64,000 nucleotides of DNA from Nitrospira sp. (GCA_030123625.1 CP126121.1:2892179-2956178), one strand, 5' to 3'; numbered from the stretch's first letter, positions 18,009-27,269 are shown. A program made the numbers and translations. The notes: generated from the letters alone by a model not told the origin.

Positions 18009-18245
18009 GGGTTTGCTCAAGAGCATTGCGGATTATAACGAAGACTTGCGTGGGGAGCAAAGAGGTGAGCGAGTGAGTCTTCTTGCGTTGAACCAAAAGT
18101 GTGTTTTCGGTGGCGCAGTGTACCTGAAAACGGTAAATAGCTCATCTTTAGCCCATCGAGATATTCGACGTGCACACTAACGCAGAATGGCCGCGTCTCT
18201 CGCGCTGTGAGATTCCGGCTGATCTGTTTCCCTGATCGTATCGGT

Positions 18246-18890
18246 TTATGATTGATGCAGCTTGAGCGCCGCGGCGACGATCGGTTTGGCCCAGCTCGGC
18301 GTAGACGTCAAGTCCGGCGGACCGAGAATTTTTCCATGTTCCATGTGCAGCACCAGTTTCAGCTTCGGTGTTCGGCCTGCTGAGGGGTTCGCGTCCGCGC
18401 TGTTGTCGTACATGCGCAGGGTCGTGAGGAATGGAAGCAACGCGATGAGGTTGAGGCGGCTATGTTCATAGCGCCGATGGATGTCGTGCGCAGGGATGTC
18501 GTGCCCGCCTCGTCGGACTCGGGCTTGGACGCGTGCGATGTGCAATTCCGGATTGGACAGTCCCACGTACCAGACGCGCACTTCGATGCCCTGTTCGGCT
18601 GCTTGCACAAGGAGGCTTGTGATGGTATTCCCGCCGAGGGTAGTCTCGAAGGCAAAATCCAGGCGCTTTTCAATCGCCCGCTTCAACAGCCTCACACCCT
18701 GGCGCCAGGCTGCGCCGTTGGCGTCTGCCTGTGCTAGAGCAGAGTTTTTCTCTCTGAGGGTGTGGGCCGCCTCGTCCGGGTTGAAATACGTGCCCCCGTA
18801 TTGACGGACGGCCGCGCCGCCGATGCTGCTCTTTCCCGCCCCATTGACGCCGGCCAGCACATGAACACGTGGCCGCCGAGAAGGGCTCAT
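18246..18890 (-). CDS. Zeta-toxin-like P-loop kinase
   Basis: 214 residues. It begins RPRVHVLAGVNGAGKSSI, with Walker A GVNGAGKSS at about residues 14-22, followed by FNPDEAAHTLR, a typical zeta-toxin substrate-binding segment, then FAFETTLGG and the arginine-rich VQARVRRGGHDIP lid. Zeta toxins phosphorylate UDP-N-acetylglucosamine and block wall synthesis; related kinases have other small substrates. The start overlaps the preceding antitoxin-like gene by four bases, so the two form one unit. The classical epsilon antitoxin is absent; the partner instead looks like Phd/YefM. Toxicity is an inference. Confidence 0.78.
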   Translation of the reverse strand: MSPSRRPRVHVLAGVNGAGKSSIGGAAVRQYGGTYFNPDEAAHTLREKNSALAQADANGAAWRQGVRLLKRAIEKRLDFAFETTLGGNTITSLLVQAAEQGIEVRVWYVGLSNPELHIARVQARVRRGGHDIPAHDIHRRYEHSRLNLIALLPFLTTLRMYDNSADANPSAGRTPKLKLVLHMEHGKILGPPDLTSTPSWAKPIVAAALKLHQS

Positions 18891-19285
18891 GCCCTCGCGG
18901 CCGACGTACGCCGCGCTCGTTTGCGTACCGGTGCGCGATGTTTTTTTTGGGCGGCCGCGACTGAGGCGCGTCCCAGTTCCTCTGGAGAAGCGTTGAAGGC
19001 CGTCTCCACGCCTCTTCGCGCTTGTGGTGTCTGCATGCGGGCCAGCAATTCGTCGAACTCCTCGCCCAGATCGTCGAGCGAGCGGCTGCGTTCGTTCACC
19101 AGCGATTCGAACTCGGCCAACGAGAGGAGCACGGCCTTGGGCGAGTCGTGACGGGTAATGGCGACCGCTCCGCTGTGTATCGCTTGCTCTAAGATTGCAC
19201 CGAACTCATTCTTGACTTTCGTGGCGGCCACGGAGGAGAGGTCTATAAGCTGTCCCCGGCTGTTCCTGAATGTGAGCTTAGGCAT
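18887..19285 (-). CDS. Phd/YefM-family antitoxin-like protein
   Basis: 132 residues from the ATG at 19285. The N-terminal half (IDLSSVAATKVKNEFGAILEQAIHSGAVAITRHDSPKAVLLSLAEFESLV) has the Phd/YefM fold pattern, with a DNA-binding 'A-x-x-x-x-x-x-F' helix and the conserved 'I-T-R/K-x-x-x-P-x-A-V-L-x-S' strand. The C-terminal ~55 residues are low-complexity and basic, probably the flexible toxin-neutralising part. The promoter is predicted 35 bp upstream, and the family usually represses its own operon. It overlaps the zeta-like kinase gene by four bases. Confidence 0.8.
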   Translation of the reverse strand: MPKLTFRNSRGQLIDLSSVAATKVKNEFGAILEQAIHSGAVAITRHDSPKAVLLSLAEFESLVNERSRSLDDLGEEFDELLARMQTPQARRGVETAFNASPEELGRASVAAAQKKHRAPVRKRARRTSAARA

Positions 19286-19319
19286 GATGCCTATCCAGAG
19301 CAATAGATAATATGGATAA

Positions 19320-19348
19320 ATTGTACATAATGGCTGTTTATGGGTCAA
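19320..19348 (-). promoter_or_regulatory. Sigma-70 promoter of the toxin-antitoxin pair
   Basis: On the minus strand: -35 TTGACC (19348-19343), a 17-base spacer, and -10 TACAAT (19325-19320). The stretch between the -10 and the ATG at 19285 is AT-rich and could hold an operator. Just upstream are two direct copies of CGACCTAAG (about 19358-19379), which might be a further regulatory site. Confidence 0.6.
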
Positions 19349-19558
19349 GTACGAGCACGACCTAAGACGCGACCTAAGAATTGAGTGTCGCTCCTGCACA
19401 TGCTGAGCTGCCCGTATAACGTGATGTCTTCTTATCGTGAGCAGAAAGAATGGCTCAAGTGGGGGCGGCGACGGATTGTGAATGGTCTGCCTACGACCCC
19501 GTTGCATTCCCCGGTCGATGATCTGGTACAGTGAAAAGAAATCTTTGGATACATTCAC

Positions 19559-20086
19559 GTGTCTGCCTCGACCTCTCATCGCCAATCCACGTCACGGATC
19601 GAAGTCTTGCCACGAGACCAGGCGCGTGAGCATTTGCTCGCGATTGCGGATATTCTGGTCAAGGCGCTGGACACGACGGTCAAGATTCCCGGCACGTCGC
19701 TCTACATCGGCTTGGATCCATTGCTTGGGCTCATTCCGGGAATCGGCGACATCATCGCGAATCTGATCGGCACGATTATTCTTGGATTGGCGACGCGGCT
19801 GCAGCTCCCACGAATCGTACTGGCCCGCATGAGTCTTAATCTTCTGATTAACGGTACGGTCGGGGCGGTCCCTGTTGTCGGAGATCTCTTCTCGGTCTGG
19901 TTCCGGAGTCATGCGAGAAACGCCGCGCTGCTTCGCGAGGCGGCCCTGAAACCGGATCGAGAGACCCATGCCGATTGGTTTTACGTGATTGGAATCATCG
20001 GCGGCACGGTGGGGCTCTTGCTGCTCACGATTGCCTTCATCGTCTGGGTGGGCTACAAGTTTTGGGTGATGATTGCAGGCGGATAG
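19559..20086 (+). CDS. DUF4112 membrane protein
   Basis: 175 residues from GTG. The signature is LDTTVKIPGTSLYIGLDPLLGLIPGIGDIIA, followed by NGTVGAVPVVGDLFSVWFRSHARNAALL, the two 'G-x-P-x-x-G-D' motifs of the DUF4112 family. Hydrophobic segments are at about residues 60-80, and a clear membrane helix lies near the C-terminus (VIGIIGGTVGLLLLTIAFIVWVGYKF). It is an inner-membrane protein of unknown biochemical role. It is followed 78 bp later by the helicase gene. Confidence 0.82.
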   Translation: MSASTSHRQSTSRIEVLPRDQAREHLLAIADILVKALDTTVKIPGTSLYIGLDPLLGLIPGIGDIIANLIGTIILGLATRLQLPRIVLARMSLNLLINGTVGAVPVVGDLFSVWFRSHARNAALLREAALKPDRETHADWFYVIGIIGGTVGLLLLTIAFIVWVGYKFWVMIAGG

Positions 20087-20163
20087 GAAAGGGAAGTCGG
20101 GTGTGGTATACAACAAACCTCTCCTGTTGATGAAATTAACGGATACCTTCTTCGCCTATTTCC

Positions 20164-22191
20164 ATGGAACGAGAAATTAAAACCTATGTGTTGAAGCGGC
20201 CTGCTGAGGATGCCGCTCCCCGCACGTTGTCCATCAATTATGCTGCCGCGCTGAATCCTCAGCAACTAGCGGCGGTGACGGCGGGCGACGGTCCCTCGTT
20301 AGTCATCGCAGGAGCCGGAAGCGGCAAAACCCGCACGTTGGTCTATCGCGTAGCCTATTTGATCGATTCCGGGGTGGATCCCTCCAATATTCTCTTGCTT
20401 ACGTTCACGCGCAAGTCCGCGCAGGAGATGTTGGAACGGGCCGGCGATCTGATCGGGGCGAGTAGTCATCGGGTGTGTGGAGGGACGTTCCACTCGGTGG
20501 CGAATCTCCTGTTGCGCCGGCATGGCCGATCGATCGGCATCGAGCCTGGATTCACGATTCTGGATCGTGGCGATGCGGAGGATCTCATCGCGCTGCTGCG
20601 GTCGCAGCTGGGGCTTAATGAAAAGGACAAGCGATTTCCCCGCAAGGGGACGATCATGGAAATGATCAGCAAGAGCGAGAACACGCTGCGCAATCTCGAC
20701 GAGATCATTCTGGAAGAGTTCAGTCATTTTGCGGATCATTCGGAAGATCTCGGGCGGCTGCACAAAGCCTATCAAGCGGCGAAGCGCCACAAACAACTCT
20801 TGGACTACGACGACCTGCTGGTGATGCTGCGGCAATTGCTGTCGCTTGACGAAGCGGCCCGCGTGAACATCTCCCGTCAGTATCGCTACATCCTCGTCGA
20901 TGAGTATCAAGACACGAATCGGTTGCAGGCTGAGGTCATCCGGCAATTGGCGACGACGCATCAGAACGTGATGGTGGTCGGGGATGATTCACAGTCCATC
21001 TATGCGTTCCGAGGCGCGACCTTTAAGAACATCATAGAGTTCCCGCTGCTGTTCCCGGGCACAACGGTGTATAAGCTCGAAGAAAACTATCGCAGCACCC
21101 AGCCGATTTTGAATCTCGCCAACTGCATTATCGAGGAAGCAACCGAGAAGTATACGAAGCGCCTCTTTACGAGAAAGATCGACGGACCGCTGCCTGCATT
21201 AGTAGAAGCGGCGGGAGAAAATGCACAATCGCGATTCATCGCGCAGAAGATTCTTGAGCTTCGGGAAGAGGGCGTGCCGCTCAGTGAAGTGGCGGTGCTG
21301 TTCCGCTCAAGTTTCCATTCTTTTGACCTGGAAATCGAGCTCTCTCGGAAAGGGTTGCCCTTTCTCAAACGGGGCGGGGTAAAGTTTATCGAAACAGCTC
21401 ACGTCAAGGATCTGCTGGCGCATGTGCGAGTCGTCGCGAACCCTCTTGATACGGTCAGCTGGCATCGCGTGTTGCTGTTGGTGGAAGGGGTGGGGCCGAA
21501 GAAAGCCCAGGACTTACTCGCCGCGATCGTGAAATCCGGACGACCATTCGACGTGCTGCGCGGGGTGAGCGGCCGTTCCGGGCAAGGGCTCAAGCACTTG
21601 GCCGATACGCTGGAGAATCTGGCCGGGTCGGACGATCCGCAGCCGGTCGAACAGGTCAATCACATCTACGAGTATTATCTCCCGATTCTGAAGGAGCAGT
21701 ACGACGATTATCCGAAGCGTACCAGAGATCTGGACCATCTCCATACGATCGCCGAAGGGTATAAGAACATCGACGAGTTTTTGGCCGACTTGGCGCTGGA
21801 ACCGCCGGACGGCAGCGCGGTGGATGTGGAAGCGCCTGATCGTGATGATGAACGACTGGTGCTCTCGACGATCCATTCCGCGAAGGGGCTGGAGTGGCAG
21901 TGCGTATTTGTCATCTGGGTGGTCGATGGCAGGTTCCCATCAGCCTATTCCTTTCTCACCGATGATGAATTGGAAGAAGAACGGCGACTCTTCTACGTGG
22001 CCGTCACCCGAGCCAAGAGACATTTGTTTTTGACGTATCCTATCAATGTGTACGACAAGACCAGCGGGATGTTGCTTTCGAAACCCTCACGGTTCCTTGA
22101 TCATGTGTCCTCGGACCTTCTCGACACGCTTGCACTCGTCGAGGAAGGTGAGCGTGAGGACTGGGGAATGGCGCGAGATCCCTATTATTGA
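20164..22191 (+). CDS. UvrD/Rep-family 3'-5' DNA helicase
   Basis: 675 residues. Superfamily 1A motifs appear in order: Q-motif region LNPQQLAAVTAGDG, Walker A AGAGSGKT, motif Ia LLTFTRKSAQEM, motif II VDEYQDTN, motif III VVGDDSQSIYAFRGA, motif IV NYRST, motif V TIHSAKGLEW and motif VI FYVAVTRAKRHLFL. This is a complete ATP-dependent helicase for DNA repair or replication restart. It resembles UvrD, PcrA and Rep equally well from the motifs, so no gene symbol is given. It is close to the usual 650-750 residues, but the acidic C-terminus lacks the tudor-like tail of PcrA. Confidence 0.9.
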   Translation: MEREIKTYVLKRPAEDAAPRTLSINYAAALNPQQLAAVTAGDGPSLVIAGAGSGKTRTLVYRVAYLIDSGVDPSNILLLTFTRKSAQEMLERAGDLIGASSHRVCGGTFHSVANLLLRRHGRSIGIEPGFTILDRGDAEDLIALLRSQLGLNEKDKRFPRKGTIMEMISKSENTLRNLDEIILEEFSHFADHSEDLGRLHKAYQAAKRHKQLLDYDDLLVMLRQLLSLDEAARVNISRQYRYILVDEYQDTNRLQAEVIRQLATTHQNVMVVGDDSQSIYAFRGATFKNIIEFPLLFPGTTVYKLEENYRSTQPILNLANCIIEEATEKYTKRLFTRKIDGPLPALVEAAGENAQSRFIAQKILELREEGVPLSEVAVLFRSSFHSFDLEIELSRKGLPFLKRGGVKFIETAHVKDLLAHVRVVANPLDTVSWHRVLLLVEGVGPKKAQDLLAAIVKSGRPFDVLRGVSGRSGQGLKHLADTLENLAGSDDPQPVEQVNHIYEYYLPILKEQYDDYPKRTRDLDHLHTIAEGYKNIDEFLADLALEPPDGSAVDVEAPDRDDERLVLSTIHSAKGLEWQCVFVIWVVDGRFPSAYSFLTDDELEEERRLFYVAVTRAKRHLFLTYPINVYDKTSGMLLSKPSRFLDHVSSDLLDTLALVEEGEREDWGMARDPYY

Positions 22192-22242
22192 TCGTAATTC
22201 CCTGTCGCCGTATCGCTGTCCATCGATTCTCTTTCCGTGCAT

Positions 22243-23109
22243 ATGAATCACCCCACTATTCGATTGGTCCTGTTGTTGTGCTGGGCGATGCCGCTTTTCT
22301 TTGCCGAAGCGGCTGCCATATCGCAGACAGAAGCGGACAGTACGGACCGCACATGGATGAGCCTTCTTCGTGACGCAACGCGCTTACAGTTGCCGACGAA
22401 ATTTCTGAAGGCACTCCCTCCGGACTTTATTCATTTTGAGTTCGATGATCTTCGGACTTATGCTGCTGAATACCATCCTGACGACCATCGGATGATCCTT
22501 AACCGTTCGTTGTCCTTTAATGCTGCGGGAAGGACTCTCAAGCCGCTCGGCGCGATGACGCACAAGGAATTGGAAGTGCTCTATCACGAGCTGTTCCATG
22601 CCTACATGGATTACCTACAAATCGTTGAAGCGCACTCCGGCGAGGCCGGGCACGGTTCAGAAGAGCTGTTGGGCTTTGCCAAAAAGCAGCAAGCCCGCCG
22701 ATACGGGGAAGTAGAAATTGCACCGATTGTTCAGCGAAAGGATGAGACGGAATCACGCTATTTGACCCAGGGAGAGTCGTGGGAAGCGCTGAATGAAACA
22801 TGGGCGGTCTTTATCGGCTGGGCGGTCTGGAATCAGCTTGAAGTGCAGCACAAGACCGGGAAATCCATGTTTCAGGATCGGCGACAGGCTCATCAATGGG
22901 TACGGCGACTCAAGACGGCATTTGAGAAAGGTGATCTCCGTGGATACTACGTCCCTGAAGATCCGGACGAACGGCGCCTCACTCAGAAGAGATATTTGGC
23001 CAAATCCTCGCAGTTGACGCTGAAGGAAGCTGGTGTTTTAATGAAACACATTCTCGGTTTTCAGCAGGATTTTATCGAACGGCTCGAAGCCTCATTTGAA
23101 TCATCCTAG
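22243..23109 (+). CDS. Exported protein with HExxH metallopeptidase-like motif
   Basis: 288 residues from the ATG at 22243; another ATG two codons earlier (22237) is possible. A signal peptide is visible (TIRLVLLLCWAMPLFFAEAAA). The middle carries LEVLYHELFHAYMDYL, with HELFH matching the HExxH zinc motif, and a later ESWEALNETWAVFIGWAVWN could supply a third Glu ligand. An exported zinc peptidase is a reasonable guess, but the rest is not from a family I recognise. It starts 51 bp after the helicase stop and may share its transcript. Confidence 0.7.
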   Translation: MNHPTIRLVLLLCWAMPLFFAEAAAISQTEADSTDRTWMSLLRDATRLQLPTKFLKALPPDFIHFEFDDLRTYAAEYHPDDHRMILNRSLSFNAAGRTLKPLGAMTHKELEVLYHELFHAYMDYLQIVEAHSGEAGHGSEELLGFAKKQQARRYGEVEIAPIVQRKDETESRYLTQGESWEALNETWAVFIGWAVWNQLEVQHKTGKSMFQDRRQAHQWVRRLKTAFEKGDLRGYYVPEDPDERRLTQKRYLAKSSQLTLKEAGVLMKHILGFQQDFIERLEASFESS

Positions 23110-23173
23110 GTATCTGTCTGTCAGACTACCACCGAGAGAGGAAGCCAAAAAATACTTGAGGCGAATTCTCCTC

Positions 23174-23202
23174 TTGACATGGCGCAAGTTCATCAATAGA
23201 AT
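23174..23202 (+). promoter_or_regulatory. Sigma-70 promoter for the tRNA-tuf transcript
   Basis: -35 TTGACA (23174-23179), a 17-base spacer, and -10 TAGAAT (23197-23202). It lies about 170 bp upstream of tRNA-Tyr, so transcripts would carry a leader before tRNA processing. It probably drives the tRNA-Tyr/Gly/Thr-tuf group. Confidence 0.65.
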
Positions 23203-23371
23203 CCAGCATTTCGTAATCTGGCCTGTCCGAGCACTTCAGCGAATCAATCTCTAAGGGTTGAGGAAGAAAGCTGTGCACGGGTAGGCCCACTTGTCTTTGT
23301 TGAGCGGATGATCGGCGAGCGTCCATTACTTGTACTGCAAATTGGTTCGGATGAGGACAATGAAACATCGC

Positions 23372-23457
23372 GGGCAGGTACCCAAGTGGCCAAAGGGGGC
23401 AGACTGTAAATCTGCTGGCTTATGTCTTCCAAGGTTCGAATCCTTGCCTGCCCACCA
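23372..23457 (+). tRNA. tRNA-Tyr (GTA)
   Basis: 86 bases including an encoded CCA end. The acceptor stem pairs GGGCAGG with CCTGCCC. The anticodon loop within CAGACTGTAAATCTG gives GTA, the variable arm is long as expected for bacterial tRNA-Tyr, and the T-loop is GGTTCGAATCC. It is the first of three tRNAs before tuf. Confidence 0.95.
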
Positions 23458-23484
23458 TATGGAGGTGCGGTGCGCAAGTTCTGC

Positions 23485-23538
23485 GTGCTGAGTCCTGAGT
23501 GCTACAGAATTCTACCCTCAGCACTGAGCACTCAGCAC
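23485..23538. repeat. Self-complementary intergenic repeat, family A (CTCAGCACT type)
   Basis: GTGCTGAGTCCTGAGTGCT (23485-23503) pairs with AGCACTGAGCACTCAGCAC (23520-23538), 17 of 19 positions. It sits between tRNA-Tyr and tRNA-Gly. Other members are at 25636-25721, 42166-42228 and 54483-54575. Confidence 0.8.
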
Positions 23539-23556
23539 CCGATACTGAATGAAGAG

Positions 23557-23631
23557 GCGGGCGTAGCTCAGTGGTAGAGTTCCAGCCTTCCAAGCTGGCT
23601 GTCGTGGGTTCAAATCCCATCGCCCGCTCCA
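23557..23631 (+). tRNA. tRNA-Gly (TCC)
   Basis: 75 bases with encoded CCA. The acceptor stem pairs GCGGGCG with CGCCCGC. The anticodon loop CTTCCAA between CCAGC and GCTGG arms gives TCC. The T-arm is GTGGGTTCAAATCCCAT. Partial copies of its 3' part occur at 23668-23691 (inverted) and about 23802-23834 (direct). Confidence 0.95.
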
Positions 23632-23667
23632 ATGAAGACGTGAAGCGTGAAACGTAAGATGCGGGAA

Positions 23668-23691
23668 GGGCGAGAATTGAACCCACGACAG
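23668..23691 (-). repeat. Inverted partial copy of tRNA-Gly T-arm
   Basis: Read on the minus strand it begins CTGTCGTGGGTTCAA, 15 of 15 bases identical to the T-arm region of the intact tRNA-Gly, then diverges before ending CGCCC like the tRNA acceptor. It cannot fold as a tRNA and is a fragment. Confidence 0.7.
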
Positions 23692-23801
23692 TGGGGATTC
23701 CGAAAGGGGCAAGCCCCTTTTGTGGGGAGCGCGCGAGGGGGCTGGCCCCCTCAGCGGGAGTCAGCGAAGCAAGCTTCAGGGCTGAGCTGAGGACGGAGTG
23801 C

Positions 23802-23834
23802 GGTTCAAATCCCATCGCCCGCTCCAATGAAGAG
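23802..23834 (+). repeat. Direct partial copy of the tRNA-Gly 3' end
   Basis: GGTTCAAATCCCATCGCCCG, then CTCCAATGAAGA, repeats the T-loop, acceptor strand, CCA and a few downstream bases of the intact tRNA-Gly about 195 bp earlier. It resembles the direct repeat left by insertion at a tRNA 3' end, but the interval is far too small for an integrative element and carries no integrase. Confidence 0.8.
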
Positions 23835-23949
23835 AATAAAGATTATGAGACGTGAAGCGTTATTCGTTAAACGTGAAACGGGTCGGTTGGGAAATTCTCA
23901 AGGGTTTGTCTTGCGAATAACAAATAATGGTTCACGATTAACGGACAGC

Positions 23950-24025
23950 GCCCACGTAGCTCAGTTGGTAGAGCACGTCCTTGGTAAGGACGAGGTCACG
24001 CGTTCGATCCGCGTCGTGGGCTCCA
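23950..24025 (+). tRNA. tRNA-Thr (GGT)
   Basis: 76 bases with encoded CCA. The acceptor stem pairs GCCCACG with CGTGGGC. The anticodon loop TTGGTAA between GTCC and GGAC gives GGT. The D-arm is GCTCAGTTGGTAGAGC and the T-loop GCGTTCGATCCGC. It directly precedes tuf, an arrangement (tRNA-Tyr-Gly-Thr-tuf) widespread in bacteria. Confidence 0.95.
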
Positions 24026-24111
24026 TACCATGCTTGACCCGACCGGGAGCCAATAAGATTGTTCTTGGCGACCGGATAAACGCCTCAAGTATGGGCTCTT
24101 GGACTTAATTA

Positions 24112-24129
24112 AGCTTGCTCGTGCCGCCG
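24112..24129 (+). promoter_or_regulatory. Repeated leader motif before tuf
   Basis: AGCTTGCTCGTGCCGCCG here matches AGCTTGCTCGTGTCGTCG at 25880-25897 in 16 of 18 positions. Both lie between a tRNA and the following protein gene (tuf, secE), 57 and 75 bp before the start codons. It may be an initial transcribed or processing-site sequence; function unknown. Confidence 0.4.
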
Positions 24130-24185
24130 TCTCTTGAATGTGTGGCGGATAGGCACCGGTGGTTGTTCTAGAAAAGGGGTGACGT

Positions 24186-25391
<1,206 letters not shown>

Positions 25392-25395
25392 AAAT

Positions 25396-25480
25396 AACGT
25401 GAATCGTTAGTCGTGAATCGAAGAGATAGGGCGAAAGCCTGTTAGACGGTTCACGGATAACGAGTAACGAATAACGAGGG
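25396..25480. repeat. Self-complementary intergenic repeat, family B (TTAACGAATAACG type)
   Basis: GTGAATCGTTAGTCGTGAATCG near the left end pairs loosely with GGTTCACGGATAACGAGTAACG near the right end. It fills the tuf-rpmG spacer and belongs with 28000-28055 and 44960-45042. Confidence 0.65.
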
Positions 25481-25485
25481 TTGCA

Positions 25486-25635
25486 ATGCGCGAAATCATC
25501 GACATGGCTTGTACGCTCTGCAAACAGCGGAATTACTCGTCCATGAAAAACAAGAAAAACGATCCGGATCGGTTGGAACGAAACAAATTCTGTAAGTTCT
25601 GCCGAAAGCACACGCCTCATAAGGAAGTGAAATAG
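25486..25635 (+). CDS. rpmG: Ribosomal protein L33
   Basis: 49 residues ([13 protein letters not shown]...HTPHKEVK). It has four zinc-ligand cysteines, CTLC and CKFC, so it is the zinc-binding (C+) form. It lies in the large ribosomal subunit near the E site. Its place between tuf and tRNA-Trp/secE is the common bacterial order. It is short but complete. Confidence 0.95.
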   Translation: MREIIDMACTLCKQRNYSSMKNKKNDPDRLERNKFCKFCRKHTPHKEVK

Positions 25636-25721
25636 AAGTGCTGAGTCCCGAGTGCCGAGTGCTAAGTCCTGAGGCAAAAAAGATCGACCTCAGCACGTAA
25701 AGCTCAACACTCAGCACTGAG
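25636..25721. repeat. Self-complementary intergenic repeat, family A
   Basis: GTGCTGAGTCCCGAGTGCC... on the left (25638-25674) pairs with CCTCAGCACGTAAAGCTC and CACTCAGCACTGAG on the right (25688-25721). It fills the space between rpmG and tRNA-Trp. Confidence 0.8.
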
Positions 25722-25728
25722 TTAACGG

Positions 25729-25803
25729 AGGGGCATGGTGTTAATGGCAGCACATCGGTCTCCAAAACCGAGAGTCTGGGTTCAAATCCTAGTGCCCCTG
25801 CCA
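25729..25803 (+). tRNA. tRNA-Trp (CCA)
   Basis: 75 bases with encoded CCA. The acceptor stem pairs AGGGGCA with TGCCCCT. The anticodon loop CTCCAAA between TCGGT and ACCGA gives CCA, decoding UGG. It precedes secE, as in many bacteria. Confidence 0.95.
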
Positions 25804-25879
25804 AACGGAGCTCGCTCGACCGCGAAGCTTATGATGGCTCTTGCTGAGCGGATAAAACACCGCTGTGTGGTTTTGCTAT

Positions 25880-25897
25880 AGCTTGCTCGTGTCGTCG
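25880..25897 (+). promoter_or_regulatory. Repeated leader motif before secE
   Basis: AGCTTGCTCGTGTCGTCG, 16 of 18 bases identical to the motif at 24112-24129 before tuf. Placed between tRNA-Trp and secE. Confidence 0.4.
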
Positions 25898-25971
25898 ATC
25901 TCACGGTACGGGCATGCCGGCTGCAATCATGTTGGTACTTGGCGGCTTGGACACTGAAGACGGAGTCACTG

Positions 25972-26166
25972 ATGTTTAAGCGTATGACAGAATCGATTCG
26001 GCAGTTCGTGACGGACGTGCGGGCAGAGCTGAAAAAAGTTTCGTTTCCGAGTCGTGCGGAAACCATCGGCTCCACGACGGTGGTCATCGTGTTCTGCATC
26101 CTGATGTCGCTGTATTTGTCCGTGATTGACTCGTTCCTTTCCTGGTTGGTCGGCAAATTCATCTAA
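25972..26166 (+). CDS. secE: Preprotein translocase subunit SecE
   Basis: 64 residues. The start ATG at 25972 has GGAG six bases upstream and gives the normal short bacterial SecE length. The motif FVTDVRAELKKVSFPSRAETIGSTTVVI is followed by one membrane helix (VVIVFCILMSLYLSVIDSFLSWLV). SecE clamps SecY in the translocon. It is followed by nusG in the standard order. Confidence 0.95.
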   Translation: MFKRMTESIRQFVTDVRAELKKVSFPSRAETIGSTTVVIVFCILMSLYLSVIDSFLSWLVGKFI

Positions 26167-26226
26167 GCCTGCCGAGCAGAGGTAAGAGGATTCAGCGGTA
26201 ATTCATCGAAGAGCTGAGGGTGGTGC

Positions 26227-26763
26227 ATGACAAAGAACTGGTACGTCATCCATACGTACGCTGGTTTTGAGGGGCGAGTGAAGACCAGCCTCATGGAGCG
26301 CGCAAATCAAATGGGGCTTGTCGAAAAGGTCGGGCAGGTGCTCGTTCCGACAGAAGATGTGATCGAAATTAAAGACGGGAAGCGACGGACGTCTCGACGG
26401 AAGTTTTTCCCGGGCTACGTCCTCGTGGAGTTGGAATCGCCCTTGGGGGATGAGACCTTGCAGATGATCAAGGAGACGCCGAAAGTGACGGGATTTGTCG
26501 GAGGAGGCACAGTTCCGACTCCGCTGACGAATGAGGAAGTGGAGTCCTTGCTCAAGCAGGTCGATGCGGGTCAGGCCGAACCACGGGAGCAGGTCAAATT
26601 TATTAAAGGCGACAATGTTCGTATTATCGATGGTCCTTTCCTTGGGTTCAACGGCGTCGTCGACGAAGTGGATCAGGACCATAGCCGGTTGAAGGTGATG
26701 GTGAGCATCTTCGGCCGATCGACCCCGGTTGAATTAGGATTCTTACAGGTTGAACGGATTTAA
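26227..26763 (+). CDS. nusG: Transcription termination/antitermination factor NusG
   Basis: 178 residues. The NGN domain starts KNWYVIHTYAGFEGRVKTSL and includes RRKFFPGYVLVEL. The C-terminal KOW domain is at about residues 123-178 (FIKGDNVRIIDGPFLGFNGVVDEVD). It binds RNA polymerase and couples it to Rho or to ribosomes. It lies between secE and rplK. Confidence 0.97.
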   Translation: MTKNWYVIHTYAGFEGRVKTSLMERANQMGLVEKVGQVLVPTEDVIEIKDGKRRTSRRKFFPGYVLVELESPLGDETLQMIKETPKVTGFVGGGTVPTPLTNEEVESLLKQVDAGQAEPREQVKFIKGDNVRIIDGPFLGFNGVVDEVDQDHSRLKVMVSIFGRSTPVELGFLQVERI

Positions 26764-26843
26764 GCCGATCGGTCGACGTCGGTCTTCAGTCACGATTGAA
26801 GACTGCCAATTGATGGCCGATCGCGAAGGAGAAAGAAAACCAC

Positions 26844-27269
26844 ATGGCGAAAGAGATTTCGGCACAGATCAAGTTGCAAATTCCGGCCGGCAAGGCCAAC
26901 CCGGCTCCTCCTGTCGGTCCTTCCTTGGGTCAGCATGGGGTCAATATTATGGAGTTTTGCAAGCAGTTCAATGCCAAGACCCAAAAGGATGGGGACAGCA
27001 TCATCCCCGTCATCATTACGGTCTACAAGGACCGTACCTTCAGCTTCATCATGAAGACGCCCCCGGCTTCGGATCTCCTGAAGAAGGCCGCGGGGATCAT
27101 CAAAGGATCCGGTGTGCCGCAGAAGGATAAAGTGGGAAAAATCACCAGACAGCAGTTGAACGAAATCGCGCGGAAGAAGATGGCCGATTTGAACGCGGCA
27201 GATGTGGAAGGGGCGACCAAAATTATCGAGGGGACCGCACGGAGTATGGGGGTCGTCATTCAAGGCTAA
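26844..27269 (+). CDS. rplK: Ribosomal protein L11
   Basis: 141 residues, the usual length. The N-terminal domain ([37 protein letters not shown]) and C-terminal rRNA-binding domain ([23 protein letters not shown]) are complete. It forms the GTPase-associated centre with L10 and L12. First of rplK-A-J-L. Confidence 0.97.
   Translation: MAKEISAQIKLQIPAGKANPAPPVGPSLGQHGVNIMEFCKQFNAKTQKDGDSIIPVIITVYKDRTFSFIMKTPPASDLLKKAAGIIKGSGVPQKDKVGKITRQQLNEIARKKMADLNAADVEGATKIIEGTARSMGVVIQG

Larger units (their letters stand above)
23632..23949. other. Spacer with broken tRNA-Gly fragments
   Basis: This 318-bp gap between tRNA-Gly and tRNA-Thr contains an inverted piece of the tRNA-Gly T-arm (23668-23691), a hairpin around 23703-23750 (GGGGCAAGCCCC and GGGGGCTGGCCCCC), a direct copy of the tRNA-Gly 3' end (about 23802-23834), and family-B style words (TTCGTTAAACGTGAAACG, TTCACGATTAACGG) up to 23945. 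No protein gene is supported. Confidence 0.65.

Noticed and set aside
23632..23834. Integrative element at tRNA-Gly
   Set aside because: Only about 195 bp with no integrase or cargo; retained only as tRNA fragments.
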